Part shown: piece by piece, positions 34,360 through 42,681 of the stretch
How the letters are laid out: the number at the start of each line of letters is the position of its first letter
Numbering within the stretch: the stretch's first letter is position 1
Assembly: GCF_000170895.1 (NCBI RefSeq)
Contig: NZ_ABCS01000033.1
Span: 24,216-88,215 of the forward strand
Direction: 5' to 3'
Length of the DNA: 64,000 nucleotides
Origin: Plesiocystis pacifica SIR-1
GTDB taxonomy: Bacteria; Myxococcota_A; Polyangia; Nannocystales; Nannocystaceae
Made by a program: the position numbers and the translations under genes
The notes under the pieces: generated by a model
The model's input: the letters and a program-made list of their open reading frames with translations, nothing else
Told to the model about the DNA's origin: nothing
The model's database searches: none

Positions 34360-35037
34360 GTGTCTCGTCGAGCGTGGTCTTCCCTCGTCTTCGCCGCCTG
34401 CGTCGCGCTGGCGGGCGCGTCCTCGCTGACCGGCTGTCGAACGACGCAGGCCTACGTCGACTGGCGCCCGGGCCTGAGCGCCGCGGACTTCGACGGCATC
34501 TACGAGATCAGCCGGGCGGACTACCAGGGCTACGCGGACGCGGCCGAGCCCAACACCTACTACGACCGCTTCCGCGGCGAGAGCCACGAGCAGTTCGGGG
34601 CGGCCGTCGCCGAGCTCGACGCGCGCCTGACCAGCGAGCGGGCCAGCCCCGACACGCGCGGCTACGCGGTCATGGGCCTGAGCCCGGACGCCGTCACTTT
34701 GCTCGAGGCGGGGGGCGAGCCCAGGCAGGCCCCGATCGACTGGTTCGCCGTCACCGGGGACCGCGACAAGGCGCTGCTCGTCTCGGGCTCCAAGGTCATG
34801 GCCGTGGTCGGGGGCGCGAGCACGGGCATCGACGCGGGCGGGGTGCTCGGTCCCGGCCAGGGCAACTACCGCTTCATGCTCCTCGACAACGAGGGAGAGC
34901 TCACCCTCTTCGCCCTGCCCGAGCTCGGCGGGGCGATCACGGCCAACGAGCCGGGGTGGGTGTTCGCCTTCGTGCCGACGCCCGGGGGCAAGAAGGCCTG
35001 GGACATCAGCGTCGGTCGCGTGACAGTTGCACTGTGA
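34360..35037 (+). CDS. Lipoprotein of unknown function
   Basis: A 225-residue protein from a GTG start with signal ASSLTGC lipobox. The mature part begins RTTQAYVDWRPGLSAADFDG and contains YYDRFRGESHEQF and a Gly-rich beta stretch (VMAVVGGASTGIDAGGVLG). No family was recognised. Its acidic, Tyr-rich composition suggests an envelope protein. It precedes cysS by about 100 bp, a gap holding a short TGACCGGTGAG direct repeat. Confidence 0.75.
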   Translation: MSRRAWSSLVFAACVALAGASSLTGCRTTQAYVDWRPGLSAADFDGIYEISRADYQGYADAAEPNTYYDRFRGESHEQFGAAVAELDARLTSERASPDTRGYAVMGLSPDAVTLLEAGGEPRQAPIDWFAVTGDRDKALLVSGSKVMAVVGGASTGIDAGGVLGPGQGNYRFMLLDNEGELTLFALPELGGAITANEPGWVFAFVPTPGGKKAWDISVGRVTVAL

Positions 35038-35139
35038 ACCAAGTGTTGTGCTCGACCCGATCGACCGGTGAGTGACCGGTGAGCGCAGCCGGAGCGAGCA
35101 GTGGCGCTGCTGGCCGGGGGCCCGTATAACCTCCCGGCC

Positions 35140-36714
35140 GTGGCACTTCACGTCTACAACACCCGCACCAAGCGCAAAGAGGCCTTCGTCTCGGCCCAGC
35201 CCCGGGTCGTCCGCATCTACACCTGTGGCCTGACCGTCTACTCGGACATGCACATCGGCCACGCGCGGACCTACTGCTTTTGGGACGTGTTCCGCCGCTG
35301 GCTCGAGTACCGCGGCTACCACGTGATCAGCGTCATCAACTACACGGACATCGACGACCGGATCATCAAGGACGCGCGCGAGAAGGGGGAGGGGACCCTC
35401 GACCTGGCCGAGCGCGTGGTCGCCAGCTTCCGCCGCGACTGCCGGGCCCTGAAGATCAAGGACTACGCCGTCTACACCCGGGCGACGGACTTCGTCGAGG
35501 AGCAGATCGCCGCGGTCAAGGCCCTGGTCGACAAGGGCCACGCCTACGTCGTCGAGGGCGAGGTGCTCTACGACGTGCGCTCCTTCGAGCGCTACGGCCA
35601 GCTCAGCGGGCGCAGCCTCGAGGGCATGCAAGAGGGCGCCAGCGGGCGCACGGACTCGGCCGAGACCTCGCGCAAGCGCTTCTTCGCCGACTTCACCCTG
35701 TGGAAGCCGAGCAAGGAAGGCGAGCCGTGCTGGCAGACCGGCGAGGCCGAGTGGCCCAGCGGGCGCCCCGGCTGGCACATCGAGTGCTCGGCGATGTCGA
35801 CCACCACCCTCGGCAAGAACTTCGACGTGCACGGCGGGGGCATCGACAACCTCTTCCCCCACCACGAGAACGAGGTCGCCCAGTCCGAGCCGCTGTGCGG
35901 CCACCCCTGGGTCAACTACTGGATGCACCCGGCGCACCTGCAGCTGCTCAACGAAGAGGGCCAGCCCATCAAGATGAGCAAGAGCCTGGGCAACGTCATC
36001 TCGATCGGCGACCTGGTCGCCAAGCACGGCCCGGACGCGGCGCGCTGGTACTTCGGCGTGACCCACTACCGGTCCTCGCTGGCCTTCAACTGGCAGCTCC
36101 TCGACGAGGCGACCAAGGGCTTCGACAAGGTCCGGCGCGCGGTCAAGATGATCGCCGATCGCCTCGCCGAGGTCGACGACGCCGAGCTGCGCGTGCCCAC
36201 GGTGGGCACCTACGCCGGCCTGCGGGAGGGCGACGCGGCCGTGCCCCGCGAGCGCCAGAGCTTCGGCCACGGCGCCCTCGGAGAGATCAACGCGCGCTTC
36301 ATGGACCGCTTCATCGCGGCCATGGACGACGACATGGGCACGCCCAAGGCGACCGCGGCCGTGTTCGACTACGTCAACGAGCTGTTCGCCGCGGGCATCG
36401 AGACCAACGAGGCGCTCGACGCCGCGAGCTTGCTGGCGGCCTACCGCTGCCTGACCCGGCACCTGTGGGTGCTCGGCGTCGAGTTCCCCGACGAGCGCCT
36501 GTTCCCCGAGCTGGCCGCGGACTGCTTCGCGGTCGCCAGCGGCGACAGCGCCCGGGAAGAGGCCCTCGCCGGCGCCGTCGACAAGATGTTGTTGCTGCGT
36601 CAGCAGGCCCGCAAGGACCGGGACTTCGCCAAGGCCGACCTGATCCGCGACCTGCTCACGGAAGCCGGCGTCTCCGTCGAAGACACCCCAAAAGGTCCTC
36701 GCTGGACCGTCTAG
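35140..36714 (+). CDS. cysS: Cysteinyl-tRNA synthetase
   Basis: A 524-residue class I synthetase charging tRNA-Cys. The HIGH signature is DMHIGHART and KMSKS is IKMSKSLGN. Zinc ligands are Cys in YTCGLTVY, Cys in IECSAMS, and His/Glu in FPHHENEVAQSE. The length exceeds the usual 460 because of an insertion after the catalytic core (about residues 350-385). The start was set at GTG 35140, giving VALHVYNTRTKRKEAF, the family N-terminus; an earlier GTG at 35101 adds an unconserved leader. It is followed by repeat copy A2. Confidence 0.97.
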   Translation: MALHVYNTRTKRKEAFVSAQPRVVRIYTCGLTVYSDMHIGHARTYCFWDVFRRWLEYRGYHVISVINYTDIDDRIIKDAREKGEGTLDLAERVVASFRRDCRALKIKDYAVYTRATDFVEEQIAAVKALVDKGHAYVVEGEVLYDVRSFERYGQLSGRSLEGMQEGASGRTDSAETSRKRFFADFTLWKPSKEGEPCWQTGEAEWPSGRPGWHIECSAMSTTTLGKNFDVHGGGIDNLFPHHENEVAQSEPLCGHPWVNYWMHPAHLQLLNEEGQPIKMSKSLGNVISIGDLVAKHGPDAARWYFGVTHYRSSLAFNWQLLDEATKGFDKVRRAVKMIADRLAEVDDAELRVPTVGTYAGLREGDAAVPRERQSFGHGALGEINARFMDRFIAAMDDDMGTPKATAAVFDYVNELFAAGIETNEALDAASLLAAYRCLTRHLWVLGVEFPDERLFPELAADCFAVASGDSAREEALAGAVDKMLLLRQQARKDRDFAKADLIRDLLTEAGVSVEDTPKGPRWTV

Positions 36715-36717
36715 TCT

Positions 36718-36834
36718 ACCCCCACGCAGGTGCCGGACGGGAGCCGCTTCGTCGCTGTCCGCTCCTCCGCTGAGGCCGGTGGGCAATCGGATTCGTCCCT
36801 GTGTGGGGGCATGTGGTCGCCCCCAGAGGGGGCG
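36718..36834. repeat. Dispersed intergenic repeat family A, copy 2
   Basis: Begins 3 bp after the cysS stop. It is the most divergent copy but keeps GCTTCGTCGCT, GCTCCTCCGC, GGGCAAT and GGGGGCATGTGGTCGCCCCC, ending in a shorter hairpin (GCCCCCAGAGGGGGC). Confidence 0.75.
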
Positions 36835-36953
36835 CTATCTGGCGGGCTGGAGGAGGTGTTTCAGAAAACTTCCGCGGGGGGTGAGACAAACCTCGCGACG
36901 GCGACACGGTATGGAAGAGGCGGCTGCGCGGGCGCGGACGTCTTGGAAACGCC

Positions 36954-37100
36954 ATGAGCGCCATCGACTTATTGACCGCCGCGACCCTGTTGATCCTCGC
37001 ACCCCTGGTGGCGCCGAGCTTCGACGGTCTGGGCCCGGCGATGGGGCGCATCCGGGCGCGGGTGCGGGCGCGTTCGCTCCGGGGCGCGCAGCCAAGTTGA
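36954..37100 (+). CDS. Putative 48-residue membrane protein
   Basis: ATG 36954 encodes MSAIDLLTAATLLILAPLVA then a basic tail ending RSLRGAQPS. One clear hydrophobic helix and a positively charged C-terminus fit a small membrane protein. The stop lies directly before repeat B. It may be spurious, since it sits between two repeat elements and no homologue was recognised. The rest of this 494-bp intergenic stretch holds no other gene. Confidence 0.35.
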   Translation: MSAIDLLTAATLLILAPLVAPSFDGLGPAMGRIRARVRARSLRGAQPS

Positions 37101-37101
37101 C

Positions 37102-37186
37102 GAGTCGTGGACGTGGGGCAGGGAGGGCGTGGCGTCGTCCACGACGGCTAAAATAGACAGGGACTGTGAGTCGTTCACAGTCCCTG
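37102..37186. repeat. Double-hairpin repeat family B, copy 1
   Basis: A perfect 10-bp stem (GTCGTGGACG 37104-37113 with CGTCCACGAC 37136-37145) encloses a 22-bp loop. TAAAAT follows, then a perfect 12-bp stem (37158-37169 with 37175-37186). The first 58 bp are almost identical to 40494-40551. The second stem is unrelated in sequence between copies but is paired in both. Confidence 0.8.
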
Positions 37187-37208
37187 AGCACCCTATGATG
37201 TGCGCCGC

Positions 37209-37766
37209 ATGACCGGCTCGAACCCCTACCAGGCGCCCAACCCCTACCAGGCTCCGAGCGCAGATCCGGGCCCGCTCGTCTCGCCTCACGACGTCACCTT
37301 GGCGCAGCGTCAGTACTGGCGCGAGGGCGACGAGCTCGTGGTGAGCAAGGGCGCGAGCTTGCCCCTCGACGTGTGCATCGCGACGGGCGGTCGCAGCGAC
37401 GGGAAGCTGGTGACCAAGAACCTCACCTGGATTCACCCGCTCGTCGCGCTGACCATCCTGATCAACATCATCGTCTACGTCATCGTGGCGATGATCGTCC
37501 GCAAGACGGGGACGATGAGCTACGCGTTCAGCCCCGAGTACCGCAAGAAGCGGATCATCGGCATCGCCCTCGCCATCGGCGGGCCGATCCTGAGCATCGC
37601 GATGATGCCCCTGGGCGAGGTGTTCATCATCATCGGGATGATCAGCTTCCTCGCCACGCTGATCGCCGGCATCCTCGTGGCGCGGCCGTTCACGGTCAAG
37701 AAGATCACCGAGAGCGAGATCCGCTTGAAGGTCAAGCCCGAGGTCTTCGCGGCCCTCGGGCTGTGA
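37209..37766 (+). CDS. Membrane protein with NPYQAP repeats
   Basis: A 185-residue protein from ATG 37209. Its N-terminus repeats NPYQAP, a motif often seen at the start of small myxobacterial and planctomycete membrane proteins. Three hydrophobic segments follow (VALTILINIIVYVIVAMIV, IIGIALAIGGPILSIAMM, VFIIIGMISFLATLIAGIL), and a short basic C-terminal tail. The function is unknown. It is read away from repeat B, whose second stem ends 22 bp before the start. Confidence 0.78.
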   Translation: MTGSNPYQAPNPYQAPSADPGPLVSPHDVTLAQRQYWREGDELVVSKGASLPLDVCIATGGRSDGKLVTKNLTWIHPLVALTILINIIVYVIVAMIVRKTGTMSYAFSPEYRKKRIIGIALAIGGPILSIAMMPLGEVFIIIGMISFLATLIAGILVARPFTVKKITESEIRLKVKPEVFAALGL

Positions 37767-37776
37767 CGCTCGGCCT

Positions 37777-38559
37777 TCAGGCCTCGTTGTTGGCGCAGGC
37801 GTCGAACAGGTCGCCGAGCTTGAGCCCGCGCGGGATGCCGAGCTCGGCGATCTCGTTCCACACCGGGAGCAGGTCGTCGTCGCGCTCTTTTCGGGCCAGG
37901 AGCTCGCGCAGGGCCTCGACGGCGGCGCGTCGGCTGCCGCGCTCGAGGGCGTCCCAGAGCACGCCGGCGACGTGGTCGTCGGGGCGCGCGGGGGTGGGCG
38001 CGTGGACGAGCCAGGGGGTGGTGGCGACGGGGGCGGCCAGGGGAGCGGGGGCGGCGGGCTCCGGGGTCGAGACGGGCGCGACGATCTGGGCCGGCGCGGT
38101 CCGGGTGACGACGGGGCGGGCGCGCTCGATGACCACGGGTCCGCCGTTGGCCTCGCGCCAGCGTCGGCGTCGGCCCTCCCAGCGATCGCCCGCGGGCTCG
38201 CGGTCGGGCATCTGGACCTCGCCGCTGGCGACCTTTTGTTGCAGCGCCTGGCCGCGGTGGAGGATCTCCTCGCCGTGGCCCTTGGGCAGCACGGTGACGA
38301 CGGTGTCCTCCTTGATGATCGCGTAGAGCACCTCGCCAAAGTCATCGACGGGGATCAGCACCTGCGGCTCGTTGAGCATGGCGTCGAGGGTGCGGACGGC
38401 CTTGTTGGCCTCCTCGGCGCGGCCGAGGGCGTCGTCGAGACGATCGCGGAGGGTCTCGTCGTCCAGGCCCTCGATCGAGGGAGTCAACTCGCGCAGGCGC
38501 TGTACGGCCCGGTGCGTGATGCTATAGCGACGATGTCCAGGGAACGGACTACGCAACAT
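37777..38559 (-). CDS. Hypothetical cytosolic protein with Pro/Ala linker
   Basis: A 260-residue protein starting at 38559 (MLRSPFPGHRRYSITHRAVQ). An N-terminal helical and beta segment (about 1-105) contains YAIIKEDTVVTVLPKGHGEE, resembling a small ligand or toxin-like fold but not identified. An Arg-rich then Pro/Ala linker (about 125-190) leads to a helical C-terminus with two Cys-free amphipathic segments. No signal peptide. The longer frame above 38559 is Pro/Ser-rich and not coding. It converges on the NPYQAP membrane protein gene. Confidence 0.65.
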   Translation of the reverse strand: MLRSPFPGHRRYSITHRAVQRLRELTPSIEGLDDETLRDRLDDALGRAEEANKAVRTLDAMLNEPQVLIPVDDFGEVLYAIIKEDTVVTVLPKGHGEEILHRGQALQQKVASGEVQMPDREPAGDRWEGRRRRWREANGGPVVIERARPVVTRTAPAQIVAPVSTPEPAAPAPLAAPVATTPWLVHAPTPARPDDHVAGVLWDALERGSRRAAVEALRELLARKERDDDLLPVWNEIAELGIPRGLKLGDLFDACANNEA

Positions 38560-38828
38560 GGCGCCGGGGTGTAGCTCAGACTCGGCCCAAACACCAGGGC
38601 CGAGGGTCACGACACTGCGAGGCGTGTGCAACGGGCTTTGATTGGACGCTGCGTTCTGGACCTGGCCGGATCCATGGTGACTGCAGGTCGTCGAGCCATG
38701 GGCCAGCCTAGGCTGGCGGGTCGAGTGGCCAGGCCTTTGTGGCGGTGCGGGCGAAGGCTGCGCCGCGCGAGGGCACCAGGGCTTCGAAAAAGTTGCGCAT
38801 TCCGGGGCCGGGCAGCAACCTGGGCGCA

Positions 38829-39833
38829 ATGGCTATCAGGGCGATCATGGCGAAGATGCGCGCGCGAGCGGTCGGGAGGCCCCTGGTGATCGGTCTCGTC
38901 GGGCTCGTGAGTCTGGCCGCGCCGACGCGAGCCCAGGCCGCGCCGGTGGAGGCGAGCGCGAGCGTGCCCCACGAGCCGGGGGCGACGGACGGAGCCCGAG
39001 ACGCGGCCGTGGACGAGGCCCGCAAGCTGGCCCTGGAGCAGGCGCTCACGACCATCCGCGAGCAGGTGCGCGTGGACGAGGCCGCGGTCGCGGGGATCCT
39101 CGAGCACGCCCAGGCCTGGACCGCGGGCTATCGGATCCTCGAGGTCGAGACCGCCGGCCAGGAGCTGCGCGTGCGCGTCGAGGTCGAGATTGATCTGCCG
39201 CGGCTGCGCAAGCGCGTGGCCGTGCGCTCGGAGACCGTCGGCGGCTTTCGCTGGGGCGGCGCCTCCATCGAAGGCTGCGCCGACGTGGGCGAGGCCCAGC
39301 TCAGCGATCCGCTCCGGGCCTACGGCATCGTCGCCGACGCGAGCCCCTCGAGCCTGACCCTCGAGCTGCGCTGCGCGGACCAGGGCCAGGTCTCGCACAC
39401 CCGCGTCCGCGCGGTCTCGGTGACCATCGCCGCCAAGACCGAGGGCGACTCGAGCTTCGAGATCGCCGTCGACGGGCGGGGCTTCTCCAACCTCGCCGCG
39501 GAGGCCCAGGCGGCGGCCCTCGACCAGGCCATCGCCGAGCTCGCCGACGCCCTCGCGGTCGAGGCCCGCGGCGAGCTCGAGCTGCGCGTGGAGCAGCCCT
39601 GGCCCGCGCCGCGCCTGCGCGTGCTCGAGGGGCGGCTGCGCGAGGCGGTCATCGGCGTCGATCGGGTCGAGCTCGCGGGCATCGCCGCGGACGGCACGGC
39701 GATCCTGCGCATCGCCGGCGGCGTCGAGCTCGAGGGTCTGGGGCGGCAGCTCCAGGGCCTGAGCTTTCCGGGCTTTGGCCTGGTAGGCTTGCGCGTCGAC
39801 TCTGCCCATGCCCTCCGCGTCCGCATGCAGTAA
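38829..39833 (+). CDS. Exported protein with FlgT/LPP20-like N-terminal domain
   Basis: A 334-residue protein with a signal peptide ending near TRAQAAPVEA. The start was placed at ATG 38829; another Met lies at 38847. The first mature domain (ARDAAVDEARKLALEQALTT, then RVRVEVEIDLPRLRKRV) resembles the N-terminal domain of FlgT and LPP20-type proteins, which bind in the periplasm. Two further alpha/beta repeats follow (AAALDQAIAELADALAVEAR, GVDRVELAGIAADGTAILRI). It ends 26 bp inside the next gene, so the two are translationally linked. Confidence 0.78.
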   Translation: MAIRAIMAKMRARAVGRPLVIGLVGLVSLAAPTRAQAAPVEASASVPHEPGATDGARDAAVDEARKLALEQALTTIREQVRVDEAAVAGILEHAQAWTAGYRILEVETAGQELRVRVEVEIDLPRLRKRVAVRSETVGGFRWGGASIEGCADVGEAQLSDPLRAYGIVADASPSSLTLELRCADQGQVSHTRVRAVSVTIAAKTEGDSSFEIAVDGRGFSNLAAEAQAAALDQAIAELADALAVEARGELELRVEQPWPAPRLRVLEGRLREAVIGVDRVELAGIAADGTAILRIAGGVELEGLGRQLQGLSFPGFGLVGLRVDSAHALRVRMQ

Positions 39834-40185
39834 CGCCTCGAGGCCGGCCCCGCCCGGGCTCGCGGCCCCCTTCGTACTGACTCTTGGTTTGGCTCTCGGG
39901 CTGGCCCTCGGCCCGACCGCGTGCGCCCACAGCAGCGGCAAGCGGCCGCCGCCGGTCAGCATGCTCGAGATCAACACCGAGACCACCGACGCCGACGTGT
40001 GGGTCGACGGCGAGTACATCGGCCAGGTCGAGGCGGTCTCGGGTCGGCTCAAGCTCGCCCCGGGCACGCACCGCGTCGAGGTTCGCAAGCCGGGGCACTT
40101 CCCGGTCCAGCGCACGGTCACCGTCGACCGCAAGGGCGGCGGCAGCGTGGCCGTCGACGCGCAGATGCTCCCCGACCCGCGCTGA
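39808..40185 (+). CDS. PEGA-domain lipoprotein
   Basis: A 125-residue protein with a hydrophobic signal (LTLGLALGLALGPTAC lipobox). A single PEGA domain (about 52-118) follows: NTETTDADVWVDGEYIG, LAPGTHRVEVRKPGHFP. PEGA domains are beta-rich surface modules abundant in myxobacteria. The gene overlaps the previous one by 26 bp and is followed directly by repeat copy A3. Confidence 0.87.
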   Translation: MPSASACSNASRPAPPGLAAPFVLTLGLALGLALGPTACAHSSGKRPPPVSMLEINTETTDADVWVDGEYIGQVEAVSGRLKLAPGTHRVEVRKPGHFPVQRTVTVDRKGGGSVAVDAQMLPDPR

Positions 40186-40194
40186 GCGCTGCTT

Positions 40195-40314
40195 TGCCCC
40201 CACAGAGCTCTCGGGACCGGGGACGCTTCGTCGCTCCGCTCCTCCGCTTTGGTCGTGGGGCAATGGGGGTCGTGCGCACGAGAGGGCATGCGGTCGCCCC
40301 CGCTAGCGGGGGCG
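40195..40314. repeat. Dispersed intergenic repeat family A, copy 3
   Basis: Begins 9 bp after the PEGA gene stop and closely matches copy 1 (GCTTCGTCGCT, GCTCCTCCGC, TTTGGTCGTGGGGCAATGGG). It ends in a perfect 20-bp palindrome, CGCCCCCGCTAGCGGGGGCG (40295-40314). Confidence 0.8.
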
Positions 40315-40334
40315 TGGATGTTCGCATCCTCGGT

Positions 40335-40491
40335 AGGGTCGGCCAGAATAAGGCGCGTCGCCTCGCGCCGGGCCTGGCGGCGAGATCGAGGAGCCGAAGC
40401 GAAGGCGTATCGAGCATACTTCGAGCTTCGGCGACAACGAGCCTCGTCGTCAGGAACAAGCGAGGCGGCGTGGCTTATTCTGGTCGACCCT
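40335..40491 (+). ncRNA. Structured element family H, copy 2
   Basis: Arms 40335-40352 (AGGGTCGGCCAGAATAAG) and 40474-40491 pair over 18 bp; the single mismatch is G-U in plus-strand RNA. The core holds an inner 8-bp stem (40393-40400 with 40425-40432, GCCGAAGC/GCTTCGGC) where copy 1 has GCCAAAA/TTTTGGC, so base pairs change in step. The core flank GGCGACAA is shared. Repeat B follows at once. Class is uncertain. Confidence 0.5.
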
Positions 40492-40493
40492 CT

Positions 40494-40590
40494 GAGTCGT
40501 GGACGTGGGGCAGGGAGGGCGTGGCGTCGTCCACGACGGTTAAAATGGACAGAGGGTGGCCAAACTCGTTTTGGCCGACCCTCTGAGTCG
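40494..40590. repeat. Double-hairpin repeat family B, copy 2
   Basis: The first stem 40496-40505 with 40528-40537 is identical to copy 1. The second stem (40550-40564 with 40570-40585, one bulged G) has a different sequence that shares the GGGT-GGCCA arm motif with the adjacent H element. CGACCCTCTGAGTCGTG occurs as a direct repeat at both ends (about 40485 and 40576). It lies 6 bp from the penicillin-binding protein stop codon. Confidence 0.8.
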
Positions 40591-40595
40591 TGCGC

Positions 40596-42137
40596 TTACT
40601 GCTCGATGCTCGGCAGGGCGCCGGGGACCGGGGGCAGGGGCTCGTCGGCTTCGGGCTCGGGCTCGGGAGCGGGGCTCGGCTTGGCCTCGCCCGCCTGGGC
40701 AATGAGCGCGCCGGTCTCGGGGTCCCGCGCCGGGAGGATCAGCTCGTTCTCGGTCAGCCGCGCGGCGCGGGCCTCGGTGATCGCGTCGCGGCGATCGAGG
40801 TAGATCTGGACCAGGCGGCGGGCCGCGTAGTGGGCCTTGATGCGCCACTTGGGCCCGTTGGCCAGGATGACCGCGAAGGCGATCTCGGGCCGGTCGGCGG
40901 GGGCGTAGCCGATGAACCAGTTGTAGTTGAGGATCGGGTCGCGCTTGCCGGTGAGGCTGCCGGTCTTGCCGGCCACGTCGACGCCGGGGATGAAGGCCAC
41001 GCCCTGGTTGTCGCGGAAGCTGCCGCTGGCCGTGCCGTAGCGCGTGGTCCCGACCATCATGTCGCCCACGCCGTCGGCGACGGACTGGGCCAGGGCCCGG
41101 GTCTCGTCGGGGATCGGCGGGGTCAGGTCCGAGCCGTCGGGGCTGCGCACCTCGGCGACGATGTGCGGCGGCTGGTAGATGCCGTCGCGGGCGAAGATGC
41201 TGGCGAGCACGGCCCCGTGGACCGGGCTGAGGTCGACGTGCCAAAAGCCTGCGGCGACCTTGGCCCGGGAGTTGGTGTCCGAGGGGATGTGCGCGGGGCT
41301 GGCCTCGACGGCGAACTCGAAGGGAATCTCTTGCTGGAAGAGCACGCTCGACGCCGTGTCCTCGAGCTTGCGCTGGTCGAGGTGGTTGAGGGCGAGCTTG
41401 GCGAGGACGAGGTTGTAGCTGTAGGCGACGGCGCTCGACAGCGACTCGCAGCGGGTGTCGAGGGCCGGATCGTCCTTGAGCAGATCGTCGGTGATGCCGC
41501 GCAGGCCTCCGTGGAAGCAGGCCTTGGTGTCGCCGTTGGCCGCCCCGTTCTCGAGCAGGGAGGCGGCGGTGACCAGCTTGAAGGTCGAGGCCGCCGGGGC
41601 CCAGGCCGTGGTCAGGACCTCGAGGGGATCGACCTGCGGGTCCATGCTCGAGTGCCCGGCGAAGGCGAGCACGGAGTTGTCCCGGACGTCGAGGACCACC
41701 GCGGCGGCGTAGGGCACCTCGCGGTTGCGAAAGATGGTCAGCGCCGACTGCTGCAGGACCGGGTCGAGGGTGTAGAGGAGGCGGTGGCCGTCGGCGAGGT
41801 TCTGGACGTAGCGGGCCGAGCTCGGATCGATGTCGAGGGCAGGGGAGCCCTCGGCCTCGGCGGCCGGGCGAGGGGCGGCCGGCGCTGCGGCTGCGTCGGC
41901 CTCGACGATCGGGGTCAGCTCGATGGCCCCGAGGTCCAGGCGGTCGCGCCAGGCCAGGGGCGGCGGGGCGTTGTCTTCGATGACGTCGGGGAGGGCCGTC
42001 GCGGGCTTGCGCAGCTCGTCGCGATCCTCTGGAATCGTCTGATTTTGCACGTAGAAGGCGATTCCGCCGAGCGTAGCCAGGAAGAAGATGGCGCCCAATC
42101 CGCCGAATCGACCACGCGCGCTTGGCTCTTCGCTCAC
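40596..42137 (-). CDS. Penicillin-binding protein, transpeptidase domain
   Basis: A 513-residue protein with one N-terminal transmembrane anchor (GAIFFLATLGGIAFYV), a Pro/Ala linker, and a penicillin-binding transpeptidase domain (about 115-470). The active-site motifs are STFK (in APAASTFKLVTAA), SYN (AVAYSYNLVLAK) and KTG (VDVAGKTGSLTG). There is no glycosyltransferase domain, so it resembles class B or PbpA-type enzymes that cross-link peptidoglycan. An acidic Pro/Glu tail follows the domain. It is divergent from the FHA-GGDEF gene across a 636-bp intergenic region. Confidence 0.93.
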   Translation of the reverse strand: MSEEPSARGRFGGLGAIFFLATLGGIAFYVQNQTIPEDRDELRKPATALPDVIEDNAPPPLAWRDRLDLGAIELTPIVEADAAAAPAAPRPAAEAEGSPALDIDPSSARYVQNLADGHRLLYTLDPVLQQSALTIFRNREVPYAAAVVLDVRDNSVLAFAGHSSMDPQVDPLEVLTTAWAPAASTFKLVTAASLLENGAANGDTKACFHGGLRGITDDLLKDDPALDTRCESLSSAVAYSYNLVLAKLALNHLDQRKLEDTASSVLFQQEIPFEFAVEASPAHIPSDTNSRAKVAAGFWHVDLSPVHGAVLASIFARDGIYQPPHIVAEVRSPDGSDLTPPIPDETRALAQSVADGVGDMMVGTTRYGTASGSFRDNQGVAFIPGVDVAGKTGSLTGKRDPILNYNWFIGYAPADRPEIAFAVILANGPKWRIKAHYAARRLVQIYLDRRDAITEARAARLTENELILPARDPETGALIAQAGEAKPSPAPEPEPEADEPLPPVPGALPSIEQ

Positions 42138-42418
42138 CTTTTCGCCCCTAGCACGGCGGGATCAATTCTCAAAAGTTTGCTCGGGACGGTGGTCATGCGA
42201 TCGAGACGACGTCGGAGCGCGGCGATCCATGCCGAGCGATCGCCACGAAGAGCGAGGAGATCGAACGCGCCTCGAGATGCTCGACTGCGCTCCTCGGGGG
42301 CCGCGGGCAAGGCATGACTTTGCCCACGCGCTCGTCGTCGCGCGCCCACCCTCGCTGCCCATGGAGTGGGGGGAGGCACGCGCCCGGAGACGTGGAGGGA
42401 GTGCGAGGCGGGTAGATC

Positions 42419-42440
42419 GAAGGTCCAAAGAAGGTCCAAA
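42419..42440. promoter_or_regulatory. Tandem 11-bp iterons (GAAGGTCCAAA x2)
   Basis: Two adjacent perfect copies spaced one helical turn apart could bind a dimeric regulator. A related GGTCAAAGGACCAAAAA follows about 70 bp later. No cognate protein is identified. Confidence 0.4.
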
Positions 42441-42646
42441 TGTGAGCAGGCCCTCCGGGTCTCGCGCAGTCTGACGCGACAGGGTCGCGCATGTCCGTGT
42501 TGGCTGGTCAAAGGACCAAAAAGCCCAGCTCCGCGCGCGCACAGATGCCCGATCGTGGACCCTCGTGCCGCTTGCCCCGCCTGAGCGAAGGGGCTTCAGG
42601 TGGCCGATCCGAGAGTTGACGCTCGGCGGCAATCCGCGGATGGTAC

Positions 42647-42681
42647 GCGTCACTGGTGACGCTCTGGGAGAGCAATCTCCC
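42647..42681 (+). promoter_or_regulatory. Paired hairpins in the leader of the FHA-GGDEF gene
   Basis: GCGTCAC-TG-GTGACGC (42647-42662) is followed by GGGAGA-GCAA-TCTCCC (42666-42681), the latter with a GNRA-type loop. They lie 93-127 bp before the start codon and could be leader RNA structure or operators. Confidence 0.35.

Noticed and set aside
38566..38640. tRNA-like start GGGGTGTAGCTCAGA
   Set aside because: The following bases do not fold into anticodon and T arms, and the region is the 5' end of a minus-strand gene.
42162..42653. Arg/Ser-rich frames in the pbp-GGDEF intergenic region
   Set aside because: No sensible composition, start or similarity in any of six frames.
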